64,000 bases of DNA from the NCBI GenBank assembly GCA_949358305.1, contig OX442320.1, positions 498,501-562,500 on the forward strand, given 5' to 3'. Source of the DNA: Strigamia acuminata. Taxonomy: Eukaryota; Arthropoda; Chilopoda; Geophilomorpha; Linotaeniidae. Shown here piece after piece: positions 1-11,054 of this stretch (the first letter of the stretch is position 1; every line of letters starts with the position of its first letter). The notes under the pieces were generated by a model. That model saw only the letters and a list, made by a program, of their open reading frames with translations, did no database searches and was not told the origin of the DNA. A program made the translations under genes and the position numbers.

Positions 1-2055
1 CAAGTCGAGGAAGAGTCACTTTTTTCGTCGGCGCAATACAACATTTACTCAACAATAAAGTTCTTTTGCCCTCCAGATTGACGACAAAAATTGAACAGCC
101 AAATGCCTTTGTGCTTGCGTCACAGAAAACTTCTAAAGTGATGTCTTGACCGGAATAAGTCTGTAGCCAACGTTGAACTTTCAATTCTTTCAATTTTTGT
201 ATGTCTTGACTCCACTCTTCGACTTCTTTTTTCTCTGAGTCAAGAATCTTTTCATCCCAGTTTTTTGTCCTCATCCAGATTGCTTGAACTAACAGTTTCA
301 TTTGAAGCACAACAGGAGCAATGAGTCCCATTGGATCGAATATGGAAGCCATTAATGAAACAACTTCTCGCTTCGTATTTGGAATTTTTTCAATTGTCGG
401 AATGTTAAACATCATGACATCTTCTGCCGTGTTCCACAATATTCCAAGCATTTTTATAATTCCTAAGTCCGAAAACTCCTCTCCTCGCATATGAAAACCT
501 TCTTTTTTCAAATTGTTGAAGACGTCCTTGCTTGAGGTCGCCCACTTCACGAGGGGAAGCTTTCCGTCGTCTAATATCATTTTCAGTTTCTCGCAATGTG
601 AGGTTGTGTCGGCTGTAAAATCTCCTCCTGACGTCAAATCATCCATGAAGATTCCATCATCGAGTGCGTCGACTTCTTTTGCATGAGTTTCTTCAAATTG
701 TTTTGCTTGTTTCCTAATCGTCGCACACAAGAGGAATGGAGAAGAAATGACGCCAAATGGCACGACAATCATTCGCAGAACCATTAGATTATTCCACAAA
801 TTTTGCCAGGAGTATGGCTCTTTGAAATAGTCACGAGCGACCCACAAAAAACGTAAAAAGTTTGTTTGAGTTGGGTTGATCATAACCTGGAGAAACGCTT
901 GCTTAATGTCTGCTATTATTGGAATACAATAGAGACGGAATCTCACAATAACGAGAATTAAGTCTGGGTTGAGGGAAGGTCCCGGAAATAGACAGTCATT
1001 AAGGGAACGCTTTCCTTTCTTGGATGAAGACGCGTTAAACACTACTCTAAATTTCGTCGTGTCTCGATCCTCCTTGATTACAGGGTGGTGAGGTATATTG
1101 TAGGTTCCTTTCTTCAGAAAACGCTCCTCTTTTGGGACCTTCTCCGCGTGATTTTCGTGAATATACTGCCACATGGACTCGTCGTAACGCTTTTTGTAAT
1201 CCTCGTTGGCATCTATTCTTTTGAGCGTGTTAGCCAGTTGGTTCATGGCCAACTCCCAATTGGATTCCAAGTCGACTTCCTGTCCATTGAATGGCAGCAT
1301 GACTTCATAACGTCCATCGTCTAGACGCTTTGTAGTTGATTCGAATCGATCGCGAATAAAGTCGGATTCTTTTTCTCCCGCATTTATTCCGATTGCTTCC
1401 AAGTTCCACAGTTTGTCCAATTTTTCTTGGATGTATTGCAACATGTTGTCATTCCTTCCTCATCTTCGAATAAATTGGTGTTCCCCGCCGCTCCGGACAA
1501 GACCCAACCAAAAATTGTGTTAATGAGTCCAAGGTCGGCGTTTACCTTTTTCTTGCCATCCTTAACGACCTTCCACCACACGTCGACTCCTAAAAGCACA
1601 TCGATTTGAGAAGTCATTAAGGGAACGCTTTCCTTTCTTGGATGAAGACGCGTTAAACACTACTCTAAATTTCGTCGTGTCTCGATCCTCCTTGATTACA
1701 GGGTGGTGAGGTATATTGTAGGTTCCTTTCTTCAGAAAACGCTCCTCTTTTGGGACCTCCTCCGCGTGATTTTCGTGAATATACTGCCACATGGACTCGT
1801 CGTAACGCTTTTTGTAATCCTCGTTGGCATCTATTCTTTTGAGCGTGTTAGCCAGTTGGTTCATGGCCAACCCCCAATTGGATTCCAAGTCGACTTCCTG
1901 TCCATTGAATGGCAGCATGACTTCATAACGTCCATCGTCTAGACGCTTTGTAGTTGATTCGAATCGATCGCGAATAAAGTCGGATTCTTTTTCTCCCGCA
2001 TTTATTCCGATTGCTTCCAAGTTCCACAGTTTGTCCAATTTTTCTTGGATGTATT
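1..2055 (-). pseudogene. BEL-1 copy A pol fragment (RT, broken and duplicated)
   Basis: The minus strand here encodes the start of the BEL reverse transcriptase region (an FRVVFNASSSKKG motif near 1020-1060 and again near 1640-1680) and, towards base 1, the active-site stretch with M-D-D-L (near 640-650). Compared with copy B, 13 bases are missing inside the protease-RT linker (near 1430 and 2048), flanked by the short repeat ATGT, so Gag-protease is out of frame with RT. The deletion is present in both tandem units and therefore predates the duplication. The region cannot make the normal polyprotein. Confidence 0.85.
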
Positions 2056-2229
2056 GCAACATGTTGTCATTCCTTCCTCATCTTCGAATAAATTGGTGTT
2101 CCCCGCCGCTCCGGACAAGACCCAACCAAAAATTGTGTTAATGAGTCCAAGGTCGGCGTTTACCTTTTTCTTGCCATCCTTAACGACCTTCCACCACACG
2201 TCGACTCCTAAAAGCACATCGATTTGAGA
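994..2229 (-). repeat. 618-bp tandem duplication inside BEL-1 copy A
   Basis: Bases 994-1611 are repeated as 1612-2229 with very few differences. The unit covers the end of the protease region and the start of RT. The junction falls in the shared short sequence AGTC, as expected for a microhomology-mediated or slippage duplication. Copy B has one unit only. Confidence 0.92.
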
Positions 2230-3984
2230 AGTCTTAGCTGGTAGGTCTTCAGCAAGTTCAAGGTTTAACTTCTTCACCTTGTCTATTATTGATGAGTTAA
2301 GAATGCCCTGCACTCGTGGCAAATTTTCCACAGAAAGCATTGAAAGTTTCAAATCTTGAGTGTCATTTTTACTCTGCAGTGTGACATTAAACACATCATA
2401 GTCCGTGGCTGCTGGAGACGAGTCGTTGAATCTCTGTGTGGTGGCAGAGACACTGCCGCATTTTTTCAGTTTCAGTCTTTCAACAAATTCTTTTGTGATG
2501 AACGATCGATGGCTTCCCGGGTCGATCATTCCGCGAATGCTGTGAGTTCCTCCTGATTTTGTTTTGAGGTCCGCGGTGAAGATCATTAGTTGTAGAGTCG
2601 TCGAGATTGCGCATGAAACATGTGTTGTTACGTGTGGCTCCTTCGGCTTCTCCGCAGCGCTCGTTGAATTCTTCACCTCGGATTTTTTGCATATTGTGGA
2701 ATGGTGTCGCCCACCACAATGTTTACAAGAAAATTTGACCTTGCAGTCTCCCACTCTATGCCCAGTTCTGAAACAATTAAAACACAGTCGGTTTTTCTTA
2801 ACTATTTCGATTTTCGCGTTAATTTCGAAATCCTTTTTACAAGCGCCGTTTAAATGTTCATCTTCACAAAAAATGCACTTGTTTGTCTTGAAAGGCGTAT
2901 TCTTGCTTTCAGATTTCGGTTCACTCTTCGTTTTTGCACTAGTAGACTGCTTGGCGTCTTGAGTAGTTGCGCACGTGGTCATTGAACCTTTCACTTTCGT
3001 TTTCTCTACGTCCGATTTTTCATTCTTGTCTTTTTTCGATTTTTCCGAGACGTTTTCAGTTCGTTCGGCCATCGCAACTTCATTCACAAAGAAATTGAGC
3101 AACGTAACAATGTTCTTATTTTGAATTCCGTGAACTTGGTAAAATCTTAATGCCATTGAAGTTGGAAACTTGCTAATTATGTCGGGCAATAAGAAAGCTC
3201 CGGAAGTCTGAATAGGAATTTTTAGTTGCTCGAGAAGTCTAATAGTCGCAGAAATCTTTGTCAAATTTGTTTTTATCGCTTTAGTTGGATATACACTTGA
3301 AACAGCTTTTAATTCTCGAATTGATTTTATTAACGCAGTTTGTTGGGCATCCTCATCACCAAAATGTCTTTCGAGTTCTTCTCTTGCAAGGTCGTAGGAT
3401 TCCTCGATCAGGGGAAAAGTTGAGATGAGAATTGCCGCTTCTCCAGTACACATAGTTTGTAAATACTGGAGTTTTTCAATGTTACTCAGGTCTGGATCCT
3501 TGTGTACGGAGGTCTCGAAGTTGCTTTTGAATGTTCTGTACTTCAAAATATCTCCGTCGAATTTTACGGAATCCAGTTTGGGCAGCTTCGAATTTTTTCT
3601 AAACGTTGCTGTTGCGTTCAAGGTTGTATTCTGGTTTGAGCTTGTCGACGTATTTAATCTTCCTCCCAAAGTTGGAAGTGATCGCTTTGAAATTTCGTAT
3701 CTCGTGCGAAGAAGATCCACTCTTGCTTGCATAGTCTCAAGCTTGTCAATGCATTCTAGATAATAGCCGTGGTCCGAATATTCCTGTAGATCATTCAGCG
3801 CACCGACTATTCTCGTTTCTTTCGGGGTCGCAGTTTGCACCAGCGCTTCCAGTTCACCTGGATCTGCTGTCTTCTCCGATATAGACAACAAATGATTCAT
3901 TGCAGTGACTTGCGATTCCCAACGTTGTTGTTGCACTTCGATTTGATCCTCAGTTAGAAGATCTCTCATTGTAGGTTCCGCCAT
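2002..3984 (-). CDS. gag: BEL/Pao Gag and aspartic protease, truncated by frameshift
   Basis: 660-residue ORF starting MAEPTMRDLL, the same start as the intact copy B. It holds the BEL-type Gag (roughly residues 1-360), cysteine-rich CCHC-like knuckles (about 365-440) and a retroviral-type aspartic protease whose active-site stretch reads MIDPGSHRSF, with the conserved GVDVWWK segment near residue 600. The last 20 or so residues are out of frame because of the 13-bp deletion, and the ORF ends at 2002 instead of running into RT. Gag would form the particle and the protease would process the polyprotein. It may still make Gag-protease but cannot make Gag-Pol. Confidence 0.9.
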   Translation of the reverse strand: MAEPTMRDLLTEDQIEVQQQRWESQVTAMNHLLSISEKTADPGELEALVQTATPKETRIVGALNDLQEYSDHGYYLECIDKLETMQARVDLLRTRYEISKRSLPTLGGRLNTSTSSNQNTTLNATATFRKNSKLPKLDSVKFDGDILKYRTFKSNFETSVHKDPDLSNIEKLQYLQTMCTGEAAILISTFPLIEESYDLAREELERHFGDEDAQQTALIKSIRELKAVSSVYPTKAIKTNLTKISATIRLLEQLKIPIQTSGAFLLPDIISKFPTSMALRFYQVHGIQNKNIVTLLNFFVNEVAMAERTENVSEKSKKDKNEKSDVEKTKVKGSMTTCATTQDAKQSTSAKTKSEPKSESKNTPFKTNKCIFCEDEHLNGACKKDFEINAKIEIVKKNRLCFNCFRTGHRVGDCKVKFSCKHCGGRHHSTICKKSEVKNSTSAAEKPKEPHVTTHVSCAISTTLQLMIFTADLKTKSGGTHSIRGMIDPGSHRSFITKEFVERLKLKKCGSVSATTQRFNDSSPAATDYDVFNVTLQSKNDTQDLKLSMLSVENLPRVQGILNSSIIDKVKKLNLELAEDLPAKTSQIDVLLGVDVWWKVVKDGKKKVNADLGLINTIFGWVLSGAAGNTNLFEDEEGMTTCCNTSKKNWTNCGTWKQSE

Positions 3985-4979
3985 TTTCTCTGTCCTCTCT
4001 CACAAAAAATTCGGCTGTGAAATTTGGAAAGAACAGATAAAAACGGGCATGACAATTCAACTTTGTTTTAATTTTTAAGAGAATAAACCTTTTTATTTTA
4101 TCCCCCAAAAATATCTCAATATTCACGGTTTTTGTTTTAACTTTAAAGAGAATAAACTTTTTAATTTTATCCCCCAAAAAGCACTCAATTTTCACGGTCC
4201 TTGGTGACACGTGAGAATTTTAGAATATCAAATGTTTGGCCAATCGAGGATGACCAAAAATTTGAGCGGTTTTTGTGTACGTAAATAAAACGTGACACAA
4301 TACCCTGCACAGTTTGAAAATAATTGACGGTTCGTTTTGCAACAAAGCACGCCAATAAACTCTTTTGAAAACAATTGACGGTTCGTTTTGCAACAAAACA
4401 CGCCAATAACTCCTAACATTAAATTTTGACTCTACTGACAGCTTATTCAACTTGAAACTAGTCAGTTCTACTCGAAATAAATCTAATCTCCCCCGCTTAT
4501 GGCGGTTATAGTGGAGAACTAAGCATGCAATGAAAAAACACTTCAAAAGTTGTAAAATAGACACTTTATCAAAATTTTCCCGAAAACCAACAAATGCAAC
4601 TACCAAAATCCCATAAAGACACTTGATACAGTTCCCCTTAATAACCAAAATCTCCAAAATTTCAATTTCATAAGGCAAAACACTGTAAAATGCAATTATT
4701 CCAGGGGCGAATCCGCTTTCCAACACGACGCGTTGTGTTATCCAGTGTTGTGACCTTGAACTCCAACTGCATGCACACTTTTGTTCGTTTTCGCCGCCAA
4801 AGAAGTCCCCGTCGTAACTTCTGTCACGTTGAACGTTGACTCTTGACATGGGTGACGAAACACGAACGTATTGTTCCTCCGTCGCACCAAACACTTTTTC
4901 AAACGTATTGATGATGCACTGGAAAAACTCACGAATAGCAGACGGAATCCTGGTCACGGCACCAAAAGCTTCGTATCTG
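3985..4979 (-). other. BEL-1 copy A 5' leader with primer-site motif
   Basis: Untranslated leader between LTR and Gag. A motif TTTTGGTGCCGTGACC (minus strand, 4952-4967) lies just inside the LTR and recurs in the kinase element and in copy B; I read it as the primer-binding region but cannot name the tRNA. The leader holds two kinds of small duplication: a roughly 64-bp tandem pair at about 4077-4203, also present in copy B, and a roughly 50-bp pair at about 4310-4410 that is single in copy B. Long open stretches on the minus strand are not supported as genes. Confidence 0.75.
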
Positions 4980-6540
4980 TGTTGCAGGTCAACAAGACAG
5001 ATAGAAAGGAATGGCGATGCGTATCCAAATTCAAGACACTTGAACTCGCCCAAGGTCGTATGGCGTGGCTAGTACGAAAATCGCACTGGAGAGCAATAAA
5101 TCCGCAACAAATGGCATTGTTGTACCGCTGGAACAATGTGGAGAACACCTGCACCAAGTATCCAATAGGTGGCGGAAACATAAGTTGGCCTGAGAATTTT
5201 TAAACTACTCACTACACATTGAATGTGTTTGAAAATAAACCTAAAACAAGAGCTAATAAAACACAACACATTTATTCAAAGGTTGGTTAATAACTGAAGA
5301 AATTACAGCAATTAGATTGGTTCTTAGAGAACCGCACATGCGCAGTACCGAATATGGCACGCGCCAGGCCGATAGCGGCGAAATACAGATACACGAAAGA
5401 TTCCGTTACCATGGTAACGGAGGAAACAAGATTACGGCAAAGTTGGCATTTGCTAAAAAATGCATTAAAAATACATTGAATTACATTGAAATGACCACAA
5501 GAATGCGGTGAACAAAAAAGCTAATCACAACAATGTCCAAAAACACGTTAAACAATGAGATATTTGCAATAAACCGATCTCGGAAAGAAAGGATTGAAAA
5601 TAGCCAATCACAGGCTTCGAATATGACATAACAATCACATTTGAATTTCGATCGGTACAAAAGCACAAAATTATCAAAGAATACATACTGAATAATAACG
5701 CAATGTAAAAGTAAATGCAAATTATGTGATATAAAATACAAAAATAACGGTTACATTGTGTAATCGTCGCTTGGGACAAACATGGCGACCGGCGAACATA
5801 ACAAAGGTGTTGGATCAAACATGGCGTCCGGCGAACATAACATCGGCGGCAAAACTACACGTAAAATGAATGTAAAAACACTAAATGTAAATAATCAATA
5901 AAGTATCGATTAAATTATAAGAATAATTATCAATTCTCTTCACAAAACATCGGAATAAAATACACAGATTGAATAAATACGAATTTATCGGCCAAACGAA
6001 CATTCCCGGCTGCGCTTTTATGGCAGACGGAAACGAACGTTCAAACCAATCAAACGGAACTTCCAAAGCAGTTTTGATGCATCAAGATAGAAAGAGCATG
6101 CTTGAATTAGTCTAAACGAATGCTTAATAAAATTCCAAGGGATTTGAAAAGTACTAAACAAAAGGTTAGAAGACGGAACCGTAACTTTACGGGAAACAGA
6201 AAAATGACGTCACTAGCATCGCAAATGTATGCCAGGGAACGAAATTTGCACCAAAACAGTTCGGAATCAACACAAACTCTCAAAAAACAAGTGAATAAGT
6301 CAATAAATGCACGGAATAAGATATTTGAAATCAATACAAAGCATAAACACTACTAAATATTGAAAAGTATGAATAAAAATCAAGTCAAAACACTTTAATA
6401 AGCAATAAAAATCTGAAAAGTGAAAAAATACCAATTAGGCAAAGGAAATTAAAACACTTAAAGATTTTAATCAACTCAAAGTAAATGGTAAAAATATTGA
6501 CAATAAAATAGCACAACAATTTCTACGCTGTCTTGCAACA
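4980..6540 (-). repeat. BEL-1 copy A 5' LTR (1,561 bp)
   Basis: In sense orientation it begins TGTTGCAAGACAG and ends ACCTGCAACA. It matches the copy B 3' LTR (48754-50315, 1,562 bp) over its full length, and the first 724 bp of the copy B 5' LTR at 56561-57284. It is AT-rich with no supported gene. Confidence 0.93.
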
Positions 6541-7051
6541 ATGTGAAATGAGCTCAAAATTTTTTTTTCAAAATTTATTGCTTGGATGGTGCTAAAACTT
6601 ACATTGGAGCCTTCTACTAAGGTTTAAACACTATTTCTGAACATTCAGAGACATTGGTCTTGTGGTGTTTGTGCTAAGTCAACTATGATGAGATCAAAAG
6701 TCTATTCTCCCAAATAATTGCTTGGATGTTTCTAAAACTTACATTGGAGCCTTCTACTAAGGTTTAAACACTATTTCTGAACATTCAGAGACATTGGTCT
6801 TGTGGTGTTTGTGCTAAGTCAACTGTGATGAGATCAAAAGTCTATTCTCCCAAATCATTGCTTGGATGTTTCTAAAACTTACATTGGAGCCTTCTACTAA
6901 GGTTTAAACACAATTTCTGAACATTCAGAGACATTGATCTTGTGGTCTTTGTGCTAAGTCAACTGCAATGTGAAATAAGCTCAAAATTTTTTTTTCAAAA
7001 TTTATTGCTTGAATGTTGCTAAAACTTACATTGAAGGCTTCTACTAAGGTT
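6541..7051. repeat. Satellite block 1 (about 3.6 monomers)
   Basis: Tandem monomers of the same satellite as blocks 2-4, wedged between BEL-1 copy A and the hairpin element. It begins inside a 147-bp-type monomer (ATGTGAAATGAGCTC, then an A/T tract) and ends with GGTT (7048-7051), the target duplication of the next element. Confidence 0.95.
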
Positions 7052-8964
7052 TGTGACGGTGACGACCACAACTCCCATTTAACAATGGTACCGGGAAGAG
7101 ATCGCAATAAATAAACAGTGAATACAATACGAGATAAATACAAGACAGTTTATTGTTGGCAAACAATATGGATGAGCTAAATTATACATAGGACTAATGC
7201 CGACATTTGGCAAGTTAAATCAGCTATTAAACTATACAAAGAATTGGCCAACTGGCCCTAGAATAATATCACTACGGGTCTGGAATATGGGAGCGGTTTC
7301 CCCATCGCTCGACCTGATTATAGATGTCATCTTAAGCCGGATGGCTGTGTCCTGGAGTCCGATACGGCTTCGCTGGTTTCCTTGGTTCGCTGTGTAAACT
7401 ATCGCACGTCGATAAATCGAATGATCTGAGCATTGCGGTTGACTTTGTCTGCACCGCCACAACTTTGGGAGGATATTGGTGTAAGTAAATGTATTCATTT
7501 ACTTATCAATATTCCACTTATGAATTATATTTAATTCATATCGTTGTGAATTCTTATTTAGATATTTCGGGAATAAGTTGTCGTCAACTTATCGGTTATA
7601 TTGAGTTCAATATGAGATTAAGTCTTCTGACTTGATTTTGGTCCAACTGGTTGTCGAGTTTAAGTTTTTCTGTTATAAATAAAATGAAGATTAAGCTTCC
7701 CGTCGCAACACACAATTGCCATCGATTAGAATATACGCCTTGCCATGCAGAACGGTATCAAGCGTCCCCGGCGTCGCAGCACGGTCGTCCATCGAGTGGT
7801 TGACGGTACCACGTACACAGGGGTCGATAGCTCGCGGCTCCGCACAGCAGTTTTATCTCTCGCGGTACTAATAATAGACCGACTGCTTTGGCATCGAATA
7901 CCATGAGAATCAGCTTGCCAAACACTTGGTGCTACTCGTGGTTACTGTAAAACAGACTGCTTTGGCACCATCAGGTGAAGGAACCGATTCTCAACAATAC
8001 CGATGCTACTCGTGGTAACGGAATACGTTCATACCGAAAAAGACAACTTGGTCCTGTCCGGAGGATACTGAATTGCACAACGGCGGGTTCTCCTTCGGCG
8101 TCGCAACCGTAGACTGTAACATTTATGCAACATAATAATCCCAGCACTTCGACTTCAATTGCCGGCGGTGGCATGATTCTGTAGAATCATGCAACGGTTC
8201 TTTGCGAATAAATCAACAAAGAACCAAAAGGTTTTTTACGTGAACAACGAATCATATTTCTTAAGTAACAATACCAAACAGAAAATAATCAAACAGAGCT
8301 GCGGAATGGCCGATTGTTTGGGTTTATATAACCTGACTGGATTTAAGGATTAATCCAGTCATCCAATTGGAACATGGGTTCCACGAATCCCTCCAATCCC
8401 GTATCACCGGAAGTGGATACGGAGGAGCATTTATGCAAATTATGCTAATCCTTGTTACAACCGGAACTGGATACCCAGGACCGGAAATGGGTTCCACCAA
8501 TCAGATTGATCGGTTGACCGATTGATCGCTAAACATTCTGTCCCGCAGAAATGGAAGTTACATTGTATTTAACAATGTCAGATATTTAATATATATTTAT
8601 ATTAATATTTAACACAATTTATTCACTTGATTAAATATACGTTTATATTTAATCATGAGGTTTTCAAGTTCGTATTCGAATTTATCGCTAATTGCGATCG
8701 CGCCATCTAGTGGCAATATGGAGCATTGACAAATGCGGGTTTTAGCAGACGAATCTTCGTAATTATGCCGTGATACTTTAGTATCATGTGGAAATTAGTG
8801 TTTATTCTTAATAAACGAACATCTTTGTATTTGAAACATCATAAATGACTTTATTCTAGACATTTATCAGTTTTACACAGAATATTGTAAAAATACCATC
8901 ATATTGGCGCAACAGCGCTTTCTTGATAGAAAATAGGCATTTATAGCCATTGTAAACCGTCATA
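7052..8964 (-). repeat. 3' LTR of hairpin element (1,913 bp)
   Basis: Sense ends are TATGACGG...CCGTCACA. The LTR is crowded with perfect short inverted repeats: 10-bp arms at 7482-7491/7496-7505, 8-bp arms at 7520-7527/7532-7539, 8-bp arms at 7573-7580/7585-7592, 9-bp arms at 8171-8179/8184-8192, 11-bp arms at 8629-8639/8644-8654, 6-bp arms at 8771-8776/8781-8786. All have 4-nt loops. Small open frames inside are identical in both LTRs and carry no known domain; I do not call them genes. Confidence 0.95.
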
Positions 8965-8976
8965 CATCCCCCTTAA
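8965..8976 (-). other. Polypurine tract of hairpin element
   Basis: Sense sequence TTAAGGGGGATG directly abuts the 3' LTR. A purine-rich run at this position primes plus-strand DNA synthesis in LTR elements and fixes the orientation as minus. Confidence 0.8.
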
Positions 8977-9559
8977 TAACACAACTATATAATATTTTAT
9001 AGAGTTTTCGTTATTCTCCTAATTAGCATAAATGCTATTTTCGGACTTGATGTATCTTGGAGATACCGTGACTTCCAATTTCGAATTTGAGTTTACATAA
9101 ACTAACTTGAATTATCTAAGTTCTGGATTTCTGCCGAAATAATCTTTTCTAATAGCCTAAATTCAAGTCCAGAATTTATTTCCAAGTCTTCTTTTTGAAG
9201 AAACTTTCGTCATACATAAAATCATCATTTGTGTTATCACAAAATATTTATTTCATATGCCTAGTCAGATGTATCGCTATAAATATACAATAAATAGCTT
9301 TTAGATGATAAGAGTTGACAATTTAAGAATCAAAATGTCCTCCTTAATTGTCATGACCGGAGTCACTTGGTATTCTTTGTACAATTGACTAATTTTAATT
9401 TAAACTAGTTGTCTTTTAATACTGTAATATTACTTTTCGAGAATTGTTAATTTTAACTTTATATTTTGTCCCCCTTTTCTTTAGAAGAGAGGTCATGATT
9501 TTTAGAAGAGGATTTTCTGTTTACACTATAATCGGGGAATCTTTGTGTATCATATCATG
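8977..9559. other. AT-rich noncoding internal DNA of hairpin element
   Basis: No coding frame is supported. It contains further short inverted repeats, e.g. GTATCTTGGAGATAC and AGTTTACATAAACT near 9050-9105. In sense orientation it is the 3' untranslated part after the ORF. Confidence 0.7.
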
Positions 9560-9953
9560 TTAATCAACATGATTCTTTGCTAAATATTGAGCTCGCATAT
9601 TTGCGAATTTCCGAGATCTCTCAGCCTGCTGTACTGATTTCTTTCGACGTTTTTCCTTTGGGCAGTTACATACAGTGTACTGACTTGGCAGTGTAAATGA
9701 CCGTGACGACCCAACTTTTTGTTTTAGGTCATCTCTGGAAAACCATACATGAATGGGACCCTCATTGGAAAACCATACGTGGAAAGGACCCATATTTGGA
9801 ATTGTGAAATCCCGCAACAAACGAGGGGATCTATATTTGACTCTAAGTCGTGGAACTGATGATTGGAAACCTGGGTTTTCAGTCAGTTTTTGAACATGTT
9901 GGTTTGTACTTGAAGTTTCTTCATCACCAGCTGGACTTGGTGACCGAAAACGC
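9560..9953 (-). pseudogene. Out-of-frame C-terminal extension of the hairpin-element ORF
   Basis: An open frame continues the preceding ORF in another frame for roughly 130 residues. The two frames meet at a run of seven A in sense orientation (T7 at 9954-9960), where a one-base length change would connect them. It includes a short internal duplication (GPFHVWFS / GPIHVWFS) and a basic CNCPKEKRRKK stretch. It may be the broken C-terminus of a protein of nearly 500 residues, or it may need frameshifting. There is no recognised domain. Confidence 0.5.
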
Positions 9954-11054
9954 TTTTTTTGAAGTTCTTAATTCCTCTCGTTGAGATGAATTATTCTGGA
10001 TATTGCAGGGTTGCTTTCCAGACGCAAATTGTTGTATCTCCGTCAGATTGACGACTGGGACGGGTTTTAGTCGTTGGTTACGGTATTGATTTCGAAATAC
10101 GAATTGTTGCGCTTCGTTTATATTTTTAAATTCAGCTGAATTTAACTGGTATTGTTTACAATACTGTTCGAATTGATACCGGATCTCCCGTGGGTTAGTC
10201 AAAAAACTTTCTTTTTTAGGTTTAAAATCATTCTCATTATCGTGTTGGTAATACTTTTTCAAGGGAAAAGTTTGCTTGACCTTTTTTCGATTTGAAATGG
10301 GCGTTAGGTAGAATTGTCTTGGCTGGGGACTCTTCTTGGTAGACAAATCATACGTCCGCAAACATGAGTTTGTGATCGGCGATCGGGCACGTTGTTGTAC
10401 GTTATTTGACTGTAAATGTTTGTTTGGAGTCCGAATATCTTTCCTTTGCGTTGATATTGGTGGCCCAAAACTTTTGTTTACGGTTCCCAATTCTTTTGAT
10501 AGCGGTAGGTTAATCGACAGATTAAGGCTAGCCACATATTGTTGTGCTTCAGCTGGATTAGCATATCGAACTGAAATTAGCTGATCTCGATTGTAAACGA
10601 GTTTTAATTTGTTCTGAACAACCGACTGGTTAGTTAACGAACTCTCTGGACGAGAATTATTAGGTTTATAATTCTCTTCCCCCTTATCTACCGAATTAGG
10701 TGGTTTAAACTTTTCTAACTTAGATCCCCTACTGGATGTTTGAAACATAGTATGAGAATCTTGATTCACTAAGTTTCGGCTGTATGTTTGTGGATTCCGT
10801 ACTGGATCTTGATGTGAAGATTGAGATTGGGTACGATCTCGCCAGTTCCTAGCTTTTACATAGTCTGAAGCTTCGATTATATTTTTAAACTTGGTTTTAT
10901 CCAGTCCATGACGATTACAATACAGAGTAAAATGATCGGGAATCTTTTCTGTTTGATCGCCAAGTGGTACAGAACTTAAATTTAAGTTTGTCTGCTTATT
11001 ATTTCCTTTTGGATCGATCATATTCAATGGTTTTTGAGCCATAAAAAAATTCAA
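9924..11054 (-). CDS. Hypothetical protein of hairpin element (376 aa), internal repeats
   Basis: The only substantial ORF of the 9-kb element, starting MNFFMAQKPL. I do not recognise its family. It contains at least three diverged copies of a unit of about 30 residues, near residues 40-75, 150-180 and 293-330. Each has an aromatic/Tyr-Cys start, a central F-K-N-I or equivalent, then E-A-x-x-(Y/F)-V. Between the copies it is rich in Asn, Gln, Ser and Lys and probably disordered. The repeat ending (small FK-x-I-x-EA-x-x-F-V unit) distantly recalls the viroplasmin / RNase H1 N-terminal fold, but key aromatic residues of that domain are not seen, so this is only a lead. There are no zinc knuckles, protease or polymerase motifs. 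A role in RNA binding or packaging is a guess. Confidence 0.6.
   Translation of the reverse strand: MNFFMAQKPLNMIDPKGNNKQTNLNLSSVPLGDQTEKIPDHFTLYCNRHGLDKTKFKNIIEASDYVKARNWRDRTQSQSSHQDPVRNPQTYSRNLVNQDSHTMFQTSSRGSKLEKFKPPNSVDKGEENYKPNNSRPESSLTNQSVVQNKLKLVYNRDQLISVRYANPAEAQQYVASLNLSINLPLSKELGTVNKSFGPPISTQRKDIRTPNKHLQSNNVQQRARSPITNSCLRTYDLSTKKSPQPRQFYLTPISNRKKVKQTFPLKKYYQHDNENDFKPKKESFLTNPREIRYQFEQYCKQYQLNSAEFKNINEAQQFVFRNQYRNQRLKPVPVVNLTEIQQFASGKQPCNIQNNSSQREELRTSKKAFSVTKSSW

Larger units (their letters stand above)
1..6540 (-). mobile_element. BEL/Pao retrotransposon, family BEL-1, copy A (3' part outside window)
   Basis: Minus-strand element read from its 5' LTR (4980-6540) through a leader (3985-4979) and Gag-protease (2002-3984) into reverse transcriptase, which runs off the window at base 1. 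It aligns by eye almost base for base with copy B at 48754-57284. Copy A is damaged: a 13-bp deletion shifts the frame between protease and RT, and a 618-bp block is tandemly duplicated. Satellite starts directly after the LTR at 6541 (ATGT...). The matching target duplication would lie outside the window. Confidence 0.93.

Noticed and set aside
4220-5053. 277-codon minus-strand frame in the BEL-1 leader (and 55815-56762 in copy B)
   Set aside because: It runs across the LTR border, the starts differ between copies, it has no domain and it includes simple tandem duplications. Probably chance.
7197-8174. Small frames of 66, 88 and 67 codons in the hairpin-element LTR
   Set aside because: Duplicated exactly in the other LTR, no domain, overlapping on both strands.
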